A DNA stretch of 51,527 nucleotides from an uncultured Spirochaetaceae bacterium. Its GTDB lineage: Bacteria > Spirochaetota > Spirochaetia > Sphaerochaetales > Sphaerochaetaceae. Of this stretch, positions 1-6,861 are shown in pieces; positions within the stretch are counted from its first letter, which is position 1; each line of letters opens with the position of its first letter. The DNA is taken from positions 1 to 51,527 of the forward strand of contig CALXYI010000039.1 of NCBI GenBank assembly GCA_944392935.1. Reading direction: 5' to 3'. The notes below the pieces were generated by a model. The model saw only the letters and a program-made list of their open reading frames with translations, did not search any database and had not been told where the DNA came from. The position numbers and the translations under genes are program-made.

Positions 1-64
1 CATTCTGGACACAGATAAGTTCCGCTACCATCTTGCGAAACTGCCTTGAGTACCTCTTTGGCAT
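1..64 (-). CDS. IS3-type transposase OrfA, N-terminal fragment cut by window edge
   Basis: A reading frame starts at the minus-strand ATG at 62-64 and runs off the window after 21 codons. A perfect AGGAGG Shine-Dalgarno lies just upstream (about 70-75). The visible protein begins MPKRYSRQFRKMVAEL, matching the usual opening of IS3/IS150-type OrfA proteins (small helix-turn-helix DNA-binding subunit). Only this N-terminus is seen; orfB and the far end would lie to the left of the window. The assignment is by motif memory from a short fragment, so another HTH_Tnp_1 protein is possible. Confidence 0.6.
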   Translation of the reverse strand, partial: MPKRYSRQFRKMVAELICVQN

Positions 65-112
65 CTTTCCCTCCTAAGTGAGTGTTATACCCTTAAAAAC
101 CCGTGTCTACTA
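1..112. mobile_element. End of an IS3-family insertion sequence (partial)
   Basis: The transposase fragment at 1-64 implies that an IS element enters the window from the left. The stretch from 65 to about 112 would be its non-coding end: it is AT-rich, and read on the minus strand it contains TAGTAGACACGGG followed by TTTTTAAGGG. The exact terminus cannot be set because the other end is outside the window. The element would end about 75 bp upstream of the mscS-like gene. Confidence 0.4.
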
Positions 113-143
113 AAAAAGGAAAGCTCATTGATTGATATCCTCT

Positions 144-167
144 CTGGCGTCTGCCAGGGGGGGGGGG
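144..167 (+). promoter_or_regulatory. Small hairpin followed by an 11-G homopolymer upstream of mscS
   Basis: CTGGC (144-148) and GCCAG (153-157) form a perfect 5-bp stem around GTCT, and an uninterrupted run of eleven G occupies 157-167. The run ends 18 bp before the ATG at 186, between the IS end and the Shine-Dalgarno of the MscS-like gene. Poly-G tracts of this length vary in length by slippage in Treponema pallidum and other bacteria and can modulate promoter activity. Such a role here is inference. Confidence 0.5.
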
Positions 168-185
168 ATTTAGGAGACAACAAAT

Positions 186-1070
186 ATGCTTTTACTTGAT
201 GCCGCGGCAGTGCTAGAGGCTGCTGCGGAGAATGCTGACATCGTTGCTGTCGTTGATGATATATCCAATGGGCTGTCGAGCGCGTACCATGTGCCGAAGA
301 TAGCCGTATCCATAGCCGCGGCAGCGGTCATCCTCATAGCCGCGAAGGTCATCGCCTCCGTCATCAAGCACTCGCTGAGGAAGCTTGCCGGGAGGAGCAG
401 GAAGTTCTCCCTGATAATGGCGCAGCTTGTGTGGAAGCTCTGCGCGGTGGTGGTCTGGATATTCGCGATAGTGGCGGTGCTTGGGATCTTCGGGATAGAC
501 CTGACGCCGATCCTCGCAGGGCTGGGGATAACAGGCGTGGTCCTCGGCTTCGCGCTGCAGGAGTCGATCAGCTCGTTCTTCTCGGGGATCATGATCGCGG
601 TGAACAACCCGTTCAGGGTGGGCGACTGGGTTGATATCGGGGACATGTCTGGGACGGTGGAGGCGATGGACCTGATGTGCGTTACGCTCTCGTCCGGGGA
701 CAACAAGAAGATCACGATGAACAACAGGAACGTGTGTGGCAGCACGATAGTGAACTACTCGCACATAGAGAAGAGGAGGCTGGACATGAAGGTCACGGTG
801 AGGTACACGGATGACCTTGCGATGGTGAAGGGAGCGATCCAGGACCTTCTCTCCACGTATCCAGAGGTTCTCCGGGACCCGCTTCCGCTTGTGGAGGTGG
901 GGGAGTACGGAAGCTCTGCGGTGACGATATACGCCCGGCCGTGGGTGCTGCCGGGGGACTACTGGAATATCTACTGGCGCTTCAATGGAGACATATTGGG
1001 GACGCTGCGTGAGAGCGGTGCCGACATGCCGTTCAGCCAGGTTGTCGTGCATATGGCGGATAAGGGCTGA
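186..1070 (+). CDS. Small-conductance mechanosensitive channel, MscS family
   Basis: The 294-residue membrane protein has the three-helix layout of a minimal MscS. Helices lie at about 37-60 and 78-100, then a pore-lining glycine/alanine-rich helix at about 104-137 (LAGLGITGVVLGFALQES). The beta domain follows, opening with NNPFRVGDWVDI and a GTVEAMDL segment, and then a cytoplasmic alpha/beta domain. MscS channels open under membrane tension to release solutes during hypo-osmotic shock. The start at 186 follows TTAGGAGACAACAAAT, a good ribosome site. The gene stands alone, with the 11-G tract and an IS end upstream and a hairpin downstream. Some members of the family are gated by ligands, so osmotic function is presumed from family. 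Confidence 0.9.
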   Translation: MLLLDAAAVLEAAAENADIVAVVDDISNGLSSAYHVPKIAVSIAAAAVILIAAKVIASVIKHSLRKLAGRSRKFSLIMAQLVWKLCAVVVWIFAIVAVLGIFGIDLTPILAGLGITGVVLGFALQESISSFFSGIMIAVNNPFRVGDWVDIGDMSGTVEAMDLMCVTLSSGDNKKITMNNRNVCGSTIVNYSHIEKRRLDMKVTVRYTDDLAMVKGAIQDLLSTYPEVLRDPLPLVEVGEYGSSAVTIYARPWVLPGDYWNIYWRFNGDILGTLRESGADMPFSQVVVHMADKG

Positions 1071-1087
1071 TTCACATTACTCCCCTC

Positions 1088-1125
1088 GCTCCCGGTTCGT
1101 GGTCCTTCCCGGCCGGGAGCTTTCA
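1088..1125 (+). terminator. Possible terminator hairpin after mscS
   Basis: GCTCCCGG (1088-1095) pairs with CCGGGAGC (1113-1120) in a perfect 8-bp stem, followed by TTTCATCAT. The loop is long (17 nt) and the T-run is short, so termination may be weak. It lies 18 bp after the mscS stop codon. Confidence 0.5.
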
Positions 1126-1130
1126 TCATA

Positions 1131-1160
1131 TTGACTTACGCCCCCTTTTCCTGATATAAA
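1131..1160 (+). promoter_or_regulatory. Promoter of the rpsF operon
   Basis: TTGACT at 1131-1136 and TATAAA at 1155-1160 are separated by 18 bp, and the -10 is preceded by TG (TGaTATAAA, 1152-1160), so it is both a -35/-10 and an extended -10 promoter. Transcription would start near 1167, giving a leader of about 54 nt. Confidence 0.65.
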
Positions 1161-1174
1161 TCCTTGACCTCTTT

Positions 1175-1194
1175 ATCCGGGCGTATGTCCGGAT
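1175..1194 (+). promoter_or_regulatory. Leader hairpin of rpsF, candidate S6:S18 site
   Basis: ATCCGG (1175-1180) pairs with CCGGAT (1189-1194) around an 8-nt loop inside the predicted 5' leader of rpsF. Many bacteria carry an S6:S18 protein-binding RNA in this position, with a conserved CCG near a stem-loop, which represses the operon. The place fits, but the consensus was not checked by alignment. Confidence 0.35.
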
Positions 1195-1220
1195 CGAATC
1201 TTAGTCCACAAGGAGGAACC

Positions 1221-1508
1221 ATGATCGCGAATTATGAGTTCACCATCATCTTCGACGCAGACGAAGAGAAGACAAAGGCAGGTCTCGAGCTTGTCAAGAG
1301 CACCTTCGAGCGCTTCAGCGCAGAGGTAACGAAGGAAGAGGACCTGGGCGTCAGGACGCTTGCCTACATGATCAACAAGCAGGACAAGGGCCATTACTTC
1401 TACTTCGAGCTCAAGGCCGATACATCAGTCGTTGGCCAGATGAGCAGCATCTTCCAGCTCTCGACGCTCGTGATGAAGTACCTGTTCGTCAATCCTGAAA
1501 GGAAATAA
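1221..1508 (+). CDS. rpsF: 30S ribosomal protein S6
   Basis: This 95-residue protein binds the central domain of 16S rRNA together with S18. It starts MIANYEFTIIFDADEE and contains the family segment DLGVRTLAYMINKQDKGHYFYFEL. The start at 1221 is chosen because AGGAGG lies at 1211-1216; an upstream in-frame start at 1164 would add 19 residues not typical of S6. It is first in an operon with ssb and rpsR, the conserved bacterial order. The usual length is 95-130 residues, so this is a short form without the acidic tail seen in some species. Confidence 0.95.
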   Translation: MIANYEFTIIFDADEEKTKAGLELVKSTFERFSAEVTKEEDLGVRTLAYMINKQDKGHYFYFELKADTSVVGQMSSIFQLSTLVMKYLFVNPERK

Positions 1509-1517
1509 GGCAGCGCG

Positions 1518-2006
1518 ATGGCTTCTGATGTCAATGTCGTTGTTCTCGTGGGGCGTCGCACACGGGACTGCAATCTCAGATACACCGGAAACGGTTCTGC
1601 TTTCGTGTCCTTCACGATAGCCGTCAACAGATCGAAGAGGAGCGCTGACGGCAAGTGGGATGACGAGGCATCATTCATTGACTGCGTCTATTTCGGCAAC
1701 AATTCCCAGTCGATAAGCCAGTACCTTCAGAAGGGAAGGCAGGTGGCAGTCCAGGGAGAGCTGAGGCAGTCCAAGTGGTCCTCGCAGGACGGACAGCAGA
1801 GATCGAGGCTGGATGTCGTTGTCAATTCGCTTTCCCTGCTCTCATCAGGGCAGGGGCAGACTGCTGGAGGTGGTTTCAGCCAGCAGTACTCGTCACAGCG
1901 TCCTGCACAGCAGAGCGCACCGGCACCGCAGCCAGGCTATGAGCCGGAGGCGCCGTCTGCAATGCCTGGACCGGAATCATTCGAAGATGATTCCATACCA
2001 TTCTAA
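1518..2006 (+). CDS. ssb: Single-stranded DNA-binding protein
   Basis: The 162-residue protein carries an N-terminal OB fold (about 1-105, with NVVVLVGRRTRDCNLRYTGNG and FDCVYFG-type strands). A disordered Gln/Pro/Gly-rich linker follows, ending in the acidic tip DDSIPF that recruits replication and repair partners. It coats single-stranded DNA as a tetramer. It lies 9 bp after rpsF and 12 bp before rpsR, the standard rpsF-ssb-rpsR arrangement, which ties SSB supply to ribosome synthesis. Nothing in the sequence is unusual. Confidence 0.95.
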   Translation: MASDVNVVVLVGRRTRDCNLRYTGNGSAFVSFTIAVNRSKRSADGKWDDEASFIDCVYFGNNSQSISQYLQKGRQVAVQGELRQSKWSSQDGQQRSRLDVVVNSLSLLSSGQGQTAGGGFSQQYSSQRPAQQSAPAPQPGYEPEAPSAMPGPESFEDDSIPF

Positions 2007-2018
2007 GGAGTCTTTGAA

Positions 2019-2297
2019 ATGCGTGAAGATACTGAATTCACTGAGAAGGATGGAGCCCTCAAGGATAGGAAGATGGGGGCAAGGAAGCTCGGCTACAAGA
2101 AGAAGGTCTGCAAGTTCTGCCAGGGCAGCGCACCTGCTGACTACAAGAATCCTGACATGCTCCGCCGCTACATCACGGAGCGCGGCAAGATCCTTCCTGC
2201 CCGCATAACGGGCACATGCGCCAAGCATCAGAGAGCCCTCAACAGGGAGATCAAGAGGGCGAGGGTGCTGGCATACCTTCCTTTCGAGAAGAAGTGA
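2019..2297 (+). CDS. rpsR: 30S ribosomal protein S18
   Basis: The 92-residue basic protein has the S18 core [10 protein letters not shown], followed by IDYKN-like [32 protein letters not shown], and ends [11 protein letters not shown]. The S18 core is only about 65 residues, so the first 25 residues (acidic then basic) are an N-terminal extension of the kind common in several phyla. It forms the S6:S18 heterodimer on the 30S platform. Its stop is one base before the next start codon, so translation is probably coupled. Confidence 0.95.
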   Translation: MREDTEFTEKDGALKDRKMGARKLGYKKKVCKFCQGSAPADYKNPDMLRRYITERGKILPARITGTCAKHQRALNREIKRARVLAYLPFEKK

Positions 2298-2298
2298 G

Positions 2299-3270
2299 AT
2301 GATGGACAGGGGAAAGGGAGCTTTCTTCGGAGAAGCCGCGATACTGCTTGCGGTGAGCGTCATGCTCTACCGCATCGGTCTTGCCTCATTCATCTTCGTT
2401 GCTCCGCTTCTCCTCTTCGCCATCAGGAACGGGAGAAGGGCAGCTTCCATCCTCATCGCAGCGGGATGCCTTGCCGTGGCCGTCTTCGATACGGTATCGA
2501 CAGGTCTCCCCTCCGACAAGGAAGGGCTGGCGCTCCTTCTCATCAATCTGTATATTCCCCTGTCGCTGTCAGCGGCTGGGATCATATGGCTGTGGACCGG
2601 AAGGATGGGGCTGCTTGCAAGGCTTTTCGCCACGCTGCTGCCGTCGATCATCCTGAGCGGTTCGCTTGCTGCGTTCATCGGTGCCGATAGGGCGCTTTCC
2701 GATGCTCTCCTGGAGCTCTTCGGGAATGCGTTTGCCGTTCTGCTCTCGCCTGTGGTGAGCCTGGTGATGCCCGGCGCGGATATGGCCGCTTTAGCCTATG
2801 CCGCGATACTCACGGTGCTGTCGCTGCTCCTGCCGGTGACGCTGTGCGGCATCTGTGCAAGCTGTTTCATCTACGAGACTGGCCTGCATTCAAGAGAAAG
2901 CGGCTGGGAGGAAAGGGTCATGCGCTTCAGCTTTCCGCCTGATGCTGTCTGGGGTCTCATAGTCTCATGGGCCCTGGTGCTCCTCCTGCGCTTTGTATCG
3001 ACGCCTGTGCTGCTTGATATAGCAGCGCTGAATGCGGCGGGCATCTGGCTCGTGCTCTATGCGATCGAGGGCTTCTCGGTGGTATTCGCACGGATCAGGA
3101 AGCACTGGGAGAATGCGAGGAGCATGACCGTCTTCGTCATCATCATAGTGCTTGGCTCTATGGTTCCGGGGATAAATCTTATCATCCTCATAGGCCTTCC
3201 GCTCATCGGAGCCTTTGAGACATTCTTCGACCTGAAGAAACTAGGAGCAGGAAATGAAGATCATTCTTAA
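2299..3270 (+). CDS. Polytopic membrane protein between rpsR and rplI (DUF2232-like)
   Basis: This 323-residue protein is almost entirely hydrophobic, with about eight predicted membrane helices (for example around 13-30, 32-62, 75-95, 100-125, 165-195, 215-260 and 275-310) and no catalytic motif I recognise. A membrane protein of the DUF2232/YybS type often lies beside rplI in Firmicutes, and the context suggests the same family here. It ends PGINLIILIGLPLIGAFETFFDLKK. The gene starts 1 bp after rpsR and its last 17 bases overlap rplI, so it is an integral operon member. ATG codons at 2299 and 2302 are both possible starts. Function is unknown. Confidence 0.75.
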   Translation: MMDRGKGAFFGEAAILLAVSVMLYRIGLASFIFVAPLLLFAIRNGRRAASILIAAGCLAVAVFDTVSTGLPSDKEGLALLLINLYIPLSLSAAGIIWLWTGRMGLLARLFATLLPSIILSGSLAAFIGADRALSDALLELFGNAFAVLLSPVVSLVMPGADMAALAYAAILTVLSLLLPVTLCGICASCFIYETGLHSRESGWEERVMRFSFPPDAVWGLIVSWALVLLLRFVSTPVLLDIAALNAAGIWLVLYAIEGFSVVFARIRKHWENARSMTVFVIIIVLGSMVPGINLIILIGLPLIGAFETFFDLKKLGAGNEDHS

Positions 3271-3883
3271 TCAGGATGTCGTGCATCTCGGAGAAGAGGG
3301 AGATGTCGTAGAGGTAAAGGACGGATACGCCCGCAACTACCTCCTGCCTACAAAGGCTGCTGTCATCTACAACAAGGCGAATGCCGCTGCATTCAAGTCA
3401 CGCGCAGCCGCCATCGAGAAGAGGAAGGCTGAGAAGAGGGCTGCCTCCGCATCGCTCAAGGAGAGGCTCGACGGAATCTCCATCGAGATCACAGTGCCGG
3501 CAGGCGATTCCGGAAAGCTCTTCGGATCCGTCACTTCCTCCATGGTCCAGACTGAGCTCCAGAAGCTCGGATTCGAGATCGAGAGGAAGAAGATCGAGGT
3601 CGCAACGCATGCTATCAAGATGACGGGAACATACACTGTCGTCGTGCATCTCTATGAGAACGACCTCTCGCATATCAAGCTCGTCGTCATGTCTGAGGCA
3701 GAGAAGCTCGCTGCCGAGAAGGCAAAGGCTGAGGCTGAAGCAAAGGCCAAGGCAGAGGCTGAGGCTGAAGCAGCAGCTGCTGCTGAGGAAGCTGCCGCTG
3801 CTGAAAGCGCTGCAGAGGAGAGCGCTGAAGCTCCTGCAGAGGCTGCGAGCGCAGAGAACGCTGAGGAAGGAACGGAGAACTGA
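3254..3883 (+). CDS. rplI: 50S ribosomal protein L9 with long Ala/Glu/Lys-rich tail
   Basis: The N-terminal RNA-binding domain (about 1-50) holds the L9 signature GDVVEVKDGYARNYLLP. A connecting helix and C-terminal domain run to about residue 148. The remaining 60 residues are an unusual low-complexity tail made of repeated AEAKAKAEAE-type units that turn acidic and alanine-rich (EEAAAAESAAEES) before the stop. Typical L9 is close to 148 residues and ends soon after the second domain. The start at 3254 follows AGGAGCAGGAA and overlaps the preceding membrane-protein gene. A strong terminator follows, closing the rpsF operon. Confidence 0.95.
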   Translation: MKIILNQDVVHLGEEGDVVEVKDGYARNYLLPTKAAVIYNKANAAAFKSRAAAIEKRKAEKRAASASLKERLDGISIEITVPAGDSGKLFGSVTSSMVQTELQKLGFEIERKKIEVATHAIKMTGTYTVVVHLYENDLSHIKLVVMSEAEKLAAEKAKAEAEAKAKAEAEAEAAAAAEEAAAAESAAEESAEAPAEAASAENAEEGTEN

Positions 3884-3905
3884 TTCCCTCCTGTACGGCT
3901 TCAAG

Positions 3906-3928
3906 GGCTGCCTCCGGGCAGCCTTTTT
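3906..3928 (+). terminator. Rho-independent terminator of the rpsF-rplI operon
   Basis: GGCTGCC (3906-3912) pairs with GGCAGCC (3917-3923) around TCCG, followed directly by five T (3924-3928). It lies 22 bp after the rplI stop. Confidence 0.9.
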
Positions 3929-4037
3929 GCGTAACTGGCATGATTCATTGCCAGGGAATCATCTAAAGGGCTGGAGTCCTGGCATCCCGCCGGAACATGC
4001 GTGCCTGGCCTCCTCCACGGGATAGCGAAGGAGGATT

Positions 4038-4160
4038 ATGATCCATGTCCTGCATCCATTCCAGCGCTGCTGTCCCGGAGAAGGCAGAGGGGAGGGCGGA
4101 TCCATTCCTGTTGAAACTGAGTCCTCTCTGCCTTATCATAGACTTCCGGAGTCCAGATGA
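4038..4160 (+). CDS. Possible 40-codon leader ORF coupled to dnaB
   Basis: An ATG at 4038 follows GAAGGAGGATT, one of the best ribosome sites in the window, and opens a 40-codon frame (MIHVLHPFQRCCPGEG at the start) whose TGA at 4158-4160 overlaps the dnaB ATG at 4157 as ATGA. The peptide resembles no family I know and its composition (Gly, Pro, Cys, Arg) is not clearly protein-like. It could be a translated leader that delivers ribosomes to dnaB, whose own ribosome site is weaker. It may also be chance. Confidence 0.35.
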   Translation: MIHVLHPFQRCCPGEGRGEGGSIPVETESSLPYHRLPESR

Positions 4161-5563
4161 GAACACAGCCGCACAATGACGAAGCCGAGAGAGCTATACT
4201 CGGTGCCATCCTGATGAAGGAGGATGCCTATGATATGGCATCCGCTATAATCGGGGCAGGTGATTTCTACCATCCTGTGAATGCAGAGATATTCTCGGCG
4301 ATCGAGAAGATGAAGGATCGCTCGAATACCGCTGTGGATATAATCACCCTGATTGATTTCCTCAAGAAGGAGGGCAATCTCGAGAAGGCAGGCGGCATTG
4401 CGTATATCGCAGGCCTTACCGAGTCGGTGACAGTCGCATCGAACGTGGAGCAGTACGCGAGGATAGTCAAGGAGATGTCCCTGCGGCGCTCCGTGCTCTC
4501 CCTCAGCTCATCGTTCGCGGACAAGGCCCTCGATCCCACGGAGGATATCTATGCCACCCTTGATGAAGGTCAGGGAAGCATGCTGCAGCTATCGCTCTCA
4601 GGGGCTGCCCAGGAAGAGGACTGGTCAATCTCATCCATCGTCTCCGGAGTTGTGGACAGGATCATCAAGAAGATGGATGGAAGCCTTCCCGATGATGCTG
4701 TGCCCACCCATTTCGATGTCCTCGACAAGTATACGAACGGAGGCTTCAAGCCGCAGGACTATGTCGTCATAGCTGCCCGTCCGTCGATAGGAAAGACGGC
4801 ATTCGGCGTATCGCTCATACGCAATATGCTCCGTGATGATGACAGGCCCCAGCGTGTGGCTTTCTTCTCCCTGGAGATGCCCGCCAGCCAGATCACGGAA
4901 CGTCTTCTCGCCAATCTCTCGCATGTGAACCTGCGGAACATCGCGCAGGCGCATTTCATGGATGATGAGTGCGACAGGGTGATGAATGCAGCCGATACGC
5001 TCTTCTCCAAGGAACTGTACATAGTCGATGTCCCGAATATAAAGCTCAACGAGCTGAGGGCGAAGGCCAGGGCGCTGAAGAGGGAGAAGGATATAACGGT
5101 CCTGATGATTGACTACATAGGGCTCATAGATCCGGGCCTCAGCGCACAGACTCCGCGGCATGAGGTCATAGCGACCGTCTCGCGCTCACTGAAGAGCCTT
5201 GCCCGTGAGCTGAAGATACCCATCATAGTGCTCTGCCAGGTCTCCCGTGACAGCGAGGAGAAGGCTCCTATACTCTCCAATCTCCGCGATTCCGGCTCAA
5301 TCGAGCAGGATGCCGATATCGTCATGTTCCTGCACCGCAAGAGGATACTCTCGGAGGAGGAGAAGCAGAGGAATGCCAAGGACAGCGAGGGCCGCGCCAC
5401 GCTCCAGGTCACCAAGGTGATAGTCGCCAAGCAGCGCAATGGCGAGACGGGTGAGTTCAAGGTGGGCTACAATGCCGCCACCACCTCATTCGAGCAGGTT
5501 GTCCAGACTGCAGAGTTCATCGAGCCGACGCCTCCTGAGAAGAGGGGCTACGAGAAGAAGTAG
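4157..5563 (+). CDS. dnaB: Replicative DNA helicase DnaB
   Basis: The 468-residue hexameric 5'-3' helicase drives the replication fork. The N-terminal domain (about 1-110) begins with the typical PHNDEAERAILGAILM. The RecA-like motor holds Walker A ARPSIGKTAF (about 205-214), Walker B as VLMIDYIGLI (about 313), and the late motif RDSGSIEQDADIVMFLHR. Length is normal and no intein is present. The start at 4157 overlaps the stop of a 40-codon frame. A terminator separates dnaB from the ribosomal operon, so it has its own transcription or depends on sequence in 3930-4156. Its 3' end overlaps the convergent rseP by 16 bp. Confidence 0.97.
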   Translation: MRTQPHNDEAERAILGAILMKEDAYDMASAIIGAGDFYHPVNAEIFSAIEKMKDRSNTAVDIITLIDFLKKEGNLEKAGGIAYIAGLTESVTVASNVEQYARIVKEMSLRRSVLSLSSSFADKALDPTEDIYATLDEGQGSMLQLSLSGAAQEEDWSISSIVSGVVDRIIKKMDGSLPDDAVPTHFDVLDKYTNGGFKPQDYVVIAARPSIGKTAFGVSLIRNMLRDDDRPQRVAFFSLEMPASQITERLLANLSHVNLRNIAQAHFMDDECDRVMNAADTLFSKELYIVDVPNIKLNELRAKARALKREKDITVLMIDYIGLIDPGLSAQTPRHEVIATVSRSLKSLARELKIPIIVLCQVSRDSEEKAPILSNLRDSGSIEQDADIVMFLHRKRILSEEEKQRNAKDSEGRATLQVTKVIVAKQRNGETGEFKVGYNAATTSFEQVVQTAEFIEPTPPEKRGYEKK

Positions 5564-6861
5564 GCCTTTATATCCAGCGAGTACATCATGATCATGATCA
5601 CGAGGGCAAGGATCATCCCCGCTATCTGGAGGATGATGTATGAGCGTGGCGAGAGCTCCTTCCTCTTAACCATCTCCGCGATGTTTATCAGCATCTGCCC
5701 GCCATCGAATGTAGGGATGGGGAGCATGTTGCCGACGGCTATCGATACAGAGACCATCGAGGCAAGGAGAAGGAGGCTCCGTATCCCGCTTCCTGCACTC
5801 TCCTCGAAGGCAAGTGCCGTTATCCCTCCGATGCTCTCCGCAGCCTTCACCGGTCCTGTCAGCACGGTGAGGGCATCCTCTAGGTGGAATGTGACGAATG
5901 CCCCCAGTGCCCTGAGCGCAGAGACGTACATCGCGCATGCACGGCTGAATCCGTAGCCCAGCGGAGCTGCATCCTCAGCGCTCTTCCGCATGCCGCTATG
6001 CCATGCAAATGGGAGCGTCCCGTCCTCGATGTACCTCACGAGCTGCCTGCCATCGCGCTCTATCGTGACAGCGAAGGAATCCTTTCCGGCCGAATAGACG
6101 TCAAGGTCATATTCCGCTTCCTTCCCATCGGCCTCGATTATCCTGTCACCGGGAAGGAAGCTGGGGGAGAGCGAGCGTCCGATCACGGCTTTCCTGAGAT
6201 TCGTGATCCCGTAGGCCCAGCCATCCTCCGTCTCATGCGGGATCAGGACGGTATCCATCTCCTTGCCGTCCCTGAGTATCCTCACAGGGATCTCCTCGCC
6301 GCTGTGCCTTCCGATGAATGCTTCCGCATCCTGCCAGTCCTGGAAGATATGCTCCCCGGAAGAGAGGAGGATATCGCCTTTCCTTATGCCTTCCTGCACG
6401 ATGGAGGTGCTGAAGAGGCAAGGATAGTCGGAGACAGGAGCGACAAGTGCAGGGTCGGAGAGCCTGTTCACGGGAATGGCGGCGGAGAGCGCGATGAGGA
6501 GCGCTGCGAGGATGAAGTTGGAGAGCGGTCCTGCAAGGTAGATCAGGAAGCGCCTGGAAGGCGTAGTGCTGAAGTATGAGCCTTCCTCTGTCCTGTCCAT
6601 CGAAGAAGCATCATCCTTGAGTGCCTTCATCAGATCCAGCGATCCCTTCATGCGGCAGTAACCGCCGAACGGGAATGCTGAGATCCTGTACTCGGTATTC
6701 CGGCCATAGTATGAGAAGAGGCGAGGCCCCATCCCGTAGGATAGCACCTCGACATCGACTCCCAGTGCCTTGGCTGCGATGAAATGACCTGCCTCATGGA
6801 GGAATATCACGGCACCGATGGCAAGGAGCCCTATGACGAGGTAAAGGACCGTGGTTAGCAT
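5548..6861 (-). CDS. rseP: Membrane-embedded zinc metalloprotease RseP/YluC (site-2 protease, M50)
   Basis: The 437-residue intramembrane protease has HEAGH at 22-26 in the first helix and the third-ligand motif NMLPIPTFDGG at about 378-388. A PDZ-like region in the middle contains FLPGDRIIEADGKE. Such enzymes cleave membrane-anchored anti-sigma factors and remnant signal peptides. The start at 6861 (MLTTVLYLV) follows GAGG and overlaps the dxr stop; a longer frame reaching 6924 would add 21 atypical residues. It is the last gene of the rpsB operon and ends inside the 3' end of dnaB on the other strand. Confidence 0.93.
   Translation of the reverse strand: MLTTVLYLVIGLLAIGAVIFLHEAGHFIAAKALGVDVEVLSYGMGPRLFSYYGRNTEYRISAFPFGGYCRMKGSLDLMKALKDDASSMDRTEEGSYFSTTPSRRFLIYLAGPLSNFILAALLIALSAAIPVNRLSDPALVAPVSDYPCLFSTSIVQEGIRKGDILLSSGEHIFQDWQDAEAFIGRHSGEEIPVRILRDGKEMDTVLIPHETEDGWAYGITNLRKAVIGRSLSPSFLPGDRIIEADGKEAEYDLDVYSAGKDSFAVTIERDGRQLVRYIEDGTLPFAWHSGMRKSAEDAAPLGYGFSRACAMYVSALRALGAFVTFHLEDALTVLTGPVKAAESIGGITALAFEESAGSGIRSLLLLASMVSVSIAVGNMLPIPTFDGGQMLINIAEMVKRKELSPRSYIILQIAGMILALVIMIMMYSLDIKAYFFS

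Noticed and set aside
213..1052. Long minus-strand frame (279 codons) across the mscS gene
   Set aside because: It is the shadow of a clear MscS gene: low-complexity H/R/P-rich translation, no ribosome site, no known domain.
3700..3840. Repeat array in the 3' part of rplI (GCAGAGGCTGAGGC-like units)
   Set aside because: The repeats arise from the Ala/Glu/Lys codons of the L9 tail and are not a CRISPR or satellite; spacing is irregular.
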